Positions 39,410 through 41,050 of a DNA stretch of 41,050 nt are shown piece by piece. The notes under the pieces were generated by a model. The model made no database searches. It saw only the letters and a program-made list of their open reading frames with translations, and was not told the origin of the DNA. A program made the translations under genes and the position numbers. The stretch's first letter is position 1. The number at the start of each line of letters is the position of its first letter. Source of the DNA: JAZDJP01 sp043803805 (lineage in GTDB: Bacteria; Planctomycetota; JAZDJP01); assembly GCA_043803805.1 (NCBI GenBank), contig JAZDJP010000145.1, positions 1 to 41,050 of the forward strand, given 5' to 3'.

Positions 39410-40117
39410 ATGTACAAGGGAATCACGCTCAAGCCGCCGATCTTTGAGATCGGGCTCAAGGGCTACGCGTACGGCGAAAAGGCCTTGGCTTTGGCCATGG
39501 CCGCCGACCGAATCAGCGGGGAACAGGACGTTCAGATTGTCTTTGACCCCCAATACGTGGACATACCGCTGATTGCCAGCCGGGTGCGGCGGCTGCTGGT
39601 CTTCGCCCAACACATGGATCCGGTTGCCATCGGACGGGGCCACGGCGGCGTCCTGCCCGAGGCGATCAAAGCGGCCGGCGCGGCGGGTGTGATCCTGAAC
39701 CACGCCGAGCGGCCGATGACGCTTGCCGACATTGCAAAGGCGATCCGCAGGGCCGACGAGGTGGGCCTGGTCACGCTGGCCTGCGCGGATTCCCCGGAAG
39801 AAGCCGCCGCGGTCGCCCAGCTGAGTCCGAACATGATCCTGGCCGAGCCACCGGCGCTGATTGGCACAGGCAAATCCGTCGGCAGTGAAAACCGGGAATT
39901 CATCGCCAACTCCATGCGCCTGGTCAAGGCCATCAACCCGGAGATTATCGTCTTCAACAGCGCGGGCATCCGGACCGCCGGCGACGTGGCCGAGGTGGTG
40001 CGGCTCGGCGCAGAGGCCACCGGATCGACCAGCGGTATTCTTAAAGCCGACGACCCGGTCAGAACCATGGAGGACATGGTGATTGCGCTGAAGCGGGCGT
40101 GGACCGAAACACACTGA
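39410..40117 (+). CDS. Triosephosphate isomerase-family protein (short, archaeal type)
   Basis: 235 aa, ATG at 39410 after GGGAGGAGAACGCC. The TIM barrel order is intact: FEIGLKGYAYGEK (K17), VFDPQYVDI, VFAQHMDPVAIGRGHGG, VILNHAERP (H98), AEPPALIGTG (E146, phosphate loop) and NSAGIRTAGDV. Catalytic Lys, His and Glu are kept. The Asn before the Lys in triosephosphate isomerase (N-x-K) is Gly here. The short length is like archaeal enzymes. Paralogues of this family isomerise other sugar phosphates, e.g. tetrulose phosphates in erythritol use, and the operon position suggests such a role rather than glycolysis. It is the last gene of the operon. Confidence 0.88.
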   Translation: MYKGITLKPPIFEIGLKGYAYGEKALALAMAADRISGEQDVQIVFDPQYVDIPLIASRVRRLLVFAQHMDPVAIGRGHGGVLPEAIKAAGAAGVILNHAERPMTLADIAKAIRRADEVGLVTLACADSPEEAAAVAQLSPNMILAEPPALIGTGKSVGSENREFIANSMRLVKAINPEIIVFNSAGIRTAGDVAEVVRLGAEATGSTSGILKADDPVRTMEDMVIALKRAWTETH

Positions 40118-40406
40118 CGCCTTGCGCGACGCGACTACCCGGCCGCGGGGGCGGCCGAACCGGCGAGCCCCAACGCGGGCGCCACGGCCCGCAACGCCGT
40201 GATGACGTTCATCACATGCTCATGAATTTTACTGGAGCGGAAGCGGAAGGGAGTCGGCCAAGCGCTCGCTTCGCCTCCGGCTCCGCTCCGCATGGGCATG
40301 GGCGGCCGCCTTCCGCTCGCCTCCCTGCTCGCTTTTCCTCGCTATCCGCTCGGCGGCGTCCGCCCGGTCCAAATCCCGTCGGGCTTGTTGTAAATTTTAT
40401 GGTACA
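40118..40406. other. Non-coding gap with GC-rich, purine/pyrimidine-biased sequence
   Basis: No convincing gene on either strand. The stretch 40230-40375 is low in complexity: GGAGCGGAAGCGGAAGG-like sequence at its start and CCTCCGGCTCCGCTCC further on form an imperfect inverted repeat, with several GCTCGC/CTCGCT words between. A terminator for the operon could be hidden here, but no stem followed by a T run was found. Confidence 0.5.
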
Positions 40407-40481
40407 TGACCCCAGCGGGATTTGAACCCGCGTTACCGCCGTGAAAGGGCGATGTCCTGGACCAGGCTAGACGATGGGGCC
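40407..40481 (-). tRNA. tRNA-Glu (anticodon TTC)
   Basis: Minus-strand 75 bases. The acceptor arms GGCCCCA and TGGGGTC pair in all seven positions (one G-U). The D-arm region begins CGTCTAGCC; the anticodon loop CTTTCAC has TTC at 40445-40443. The T arm GCGGGTTCAAATCCCGC is perfect, with TTCAAAT in the loop. The discriminator is A and the terminal CCA is not encoded. Its 3' end faces the large plus-strand operon. Confidence 0.95.
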
Positions 40482-40495
40482 ATAAAACGAAATCT

Positions 40496-40501
40496 ATTAT
40501 A
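40496..40501 (-). promoter_or_regulatory. Probable -10 element for tRNA-Glu
   Basis: TATAAT on the minus strand, 14 bases before the tRNA 5' end, the distance expected for a short 5' leader removed by RNase P. The region 17-18 bases upstream has no good -35, so the element is only suggestive; the tRNA could also be read from the promoter at 40747-40776. Confidence 0.4.
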
Positions 40502-40531
40502 GCGACTCATCCGGATTTCGCCATGCCCCGA

Positions 40532-40702
40532 TCAGGGCATTTCAACGCCCACGGGATGCTGTTCCTGCCAGGCGTCCCGGTAGGTGTGGATGGCCAGACG
40601 ACACATCAGGCAAATCGTCATTCCCGCCAGGAGGGCCAAGACGACCCGACCCATCTCCGACGTCCAGAACGGGGTCATCCGCCGCTGGGCTCTCTTGCGC
40701 AT
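40532..40702 (-). CDS. Small membrane protein, 56 aa
   Basis: ATG at 40702 preceded by GGAGG and a 7-base spacer. The product begins MRKRAQRRMTPFWTSEMGRV: a basic N-terminus, then one membrane helix (VVLALLAGMTICLMCRLAI), then a short polar end (HTYRDAWQEQHPVGVEMP). The positive N-terminus predicts the C-terminus outside. No known family. A good promoter lies upstream, and the tRNA-Glu gene follows 50 bases downstream on the same strand. Confidence 0.6.
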   Translation of the reverse strand: MRKRAQRRMTPFWTSEMGRVVLALLAGMTICLMCRLAIHTYRDAWQEQHPVGVEMP

Positions 40703-40746
40703 GCGTCATCCTCCGTCCGCGGGACACACCCTCCTGCCGGGAAGAT

Positions 40747-40776
40747 AGTATACCCGGTTCCCGGACCGGTTGTCCA
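40747..40776 (-). promoter_or_regulatory. Sigma-70 promoter upstream of the 56-aa gene
   Basis: Minus strand: TGGACA, 18 bases, TATACT. Each hexamer has one mismatch to consensus. The predicted start is about 38 bases before the ATG at 40702, leaving room for the GGAGG ribosome-binding site. It lies between the pseudopilin end and the small gene and could also serve the tRNA-Glu. Confidence 0.6.
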
Positions 40777-40825
40777 CCACCCCGGTGGATTTTTCGCATC
40801 TCCTTGATGGGAAACGGGAAGTGAA

Positions 40826-41050
40826 TCAGCGGGATTCCCGCCAGTCCCAGACGAACGGCCCCGCGTCCGGCCAGAGGCCGCAATCGTTGAGGCGCGCGCG
40901 GTGGCAGGTAACGTGACCATCCAGAAACAACAAATTCGTTCCGCCCCGGTGGCGCGGGGCGGCCGAGTGCCAGGTGCCCTTGGTCTGGGTGCGATTGCCC
41001 ACGTTGTCGGCCCGGCCGTCGAAAAGGAGAATCACCGTTTCCTCCAGGCG
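40826..41050 (-). CDS. C-terminus of an H-X9-DG type prepilin-like protein, cut by the window edge
   Basis: The last 74 codons of a minus-strand gene that begins beyond base 41050; the frame is open to the edge. It contains HRGGTNLLFLDGHVTC, where a His is followed by nine residues and Asp-Gly. That is the H-X9-DG motif of prepilin-like proteins abundant in Planctomycetota, Verrucomicrobiota and Lentisphaerota. These proteins have a type IV pilin N-terminal cleavage site and helix, expected outside the window. They are secreted or surface pseudopilins of unknown role. The end reads DAGPFVWDWRESR. Confidence 0.8.
   Translation of the reverse strand, partial: RLEETVILLFDGRADNVGNRTQTKGTWHSAAPRHRGGTNLLFLDGHVTCHRARLNDCGLWPDAGPFVWDWRESR

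Noticed and set aside
1..41050. CRISPR arrays, transposases, phage genes, rRNA
   Set aside because: No regularly spaced 25-40 base repeats, no recognisable transposase, integrase or phage protein, and no rRNA sequence was seen.

Overview
The window comes from a GC-rich bacterium. The gene styles point to the Planctomycetota-Verrucomicrobiota-Lentisphaerota group or a nearby phylum. The pointers are an H-X9-DG type pseudopilin end (40826-41050), an ECF sigma factor followed by a FecR-domain and a TPR protein, a FeeM-TPR fusion, and a GntR-led operon of amidohydrolases, a GH2 enzyme and a ceramidase-like protein. This placement is inference; there is no rRNA gene to settle it. No CRISPR array, transposase, integrase or phage gene was seen.

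1-3056: a minus-strand group rlmN > hpf > EamA transporter (cut by the left edge), with overlapping gene ends, and a divergent inositol-monophosphatase family gene. Hairpin-forming palindromic repeats lie between them and again near 3850.

3098-11139: a one-directional minus-strand block. It starts with an ECF sigma factor, then a small membrane protein, a FecR-domain membrane protein with HEAT-like repeats, and an exported STN-like/TPR protein. Eight consecutive short genes for small membrane proteins follow. One of them (YcxB-like) is recognisable; another carries an apparent one-base frameshift in a G run. The same bipartite promoter-like motif stands before the sigma gene and before the first small membrane gene, so the block looks like a sigma-factor regulon for the cell envelope.

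11249-14689: an sdhCAB operon of the five-helix anchor type, resembling actinobacterial Sdh1. 14822-19819: a divergent pair, a FeeM-like acyltransferase fused to TPRs, and a single-chain fusion of an M28-like metallopeptidase with an AAC(3)-family N-acetyltransferase. 19852-26319: an orphan HicB-like gene coupled to an exported protein, a lytic transglycosylase, an SDR > membrane protein > lemA group, a nucleotide-sugar epimerase family gene and a YgiQ-type radical SAM protein.

26461-40117: a tightly packed ten-gene plus-strand operon behind a perfect-consensus sigma-70 promoter. It contains a HutC/GntR regulator, NagA-like deacetylase, two small amidohydrolases, GH2 glycosidase, double beta-propeller protein, a ceramidase-like/FGGY-kinase fusion, a NagB-like protein, YjbQ and a triosephosphate-isomerase paralogue. 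It reads as an intracellular route for an N-acylated amino-sugar compound: glycosidic cleavage, amide hydrolysis, phosphorylation, deacetylation, deamination and isomerisation. No transporter or aldolase is present. Several enzymes have altered active-site motifs, so the substrate is probably not plain N-acetylglucosamine. A tRNA-Glu, a small membrane-protein gene and the pseudopilin fragment close the window.
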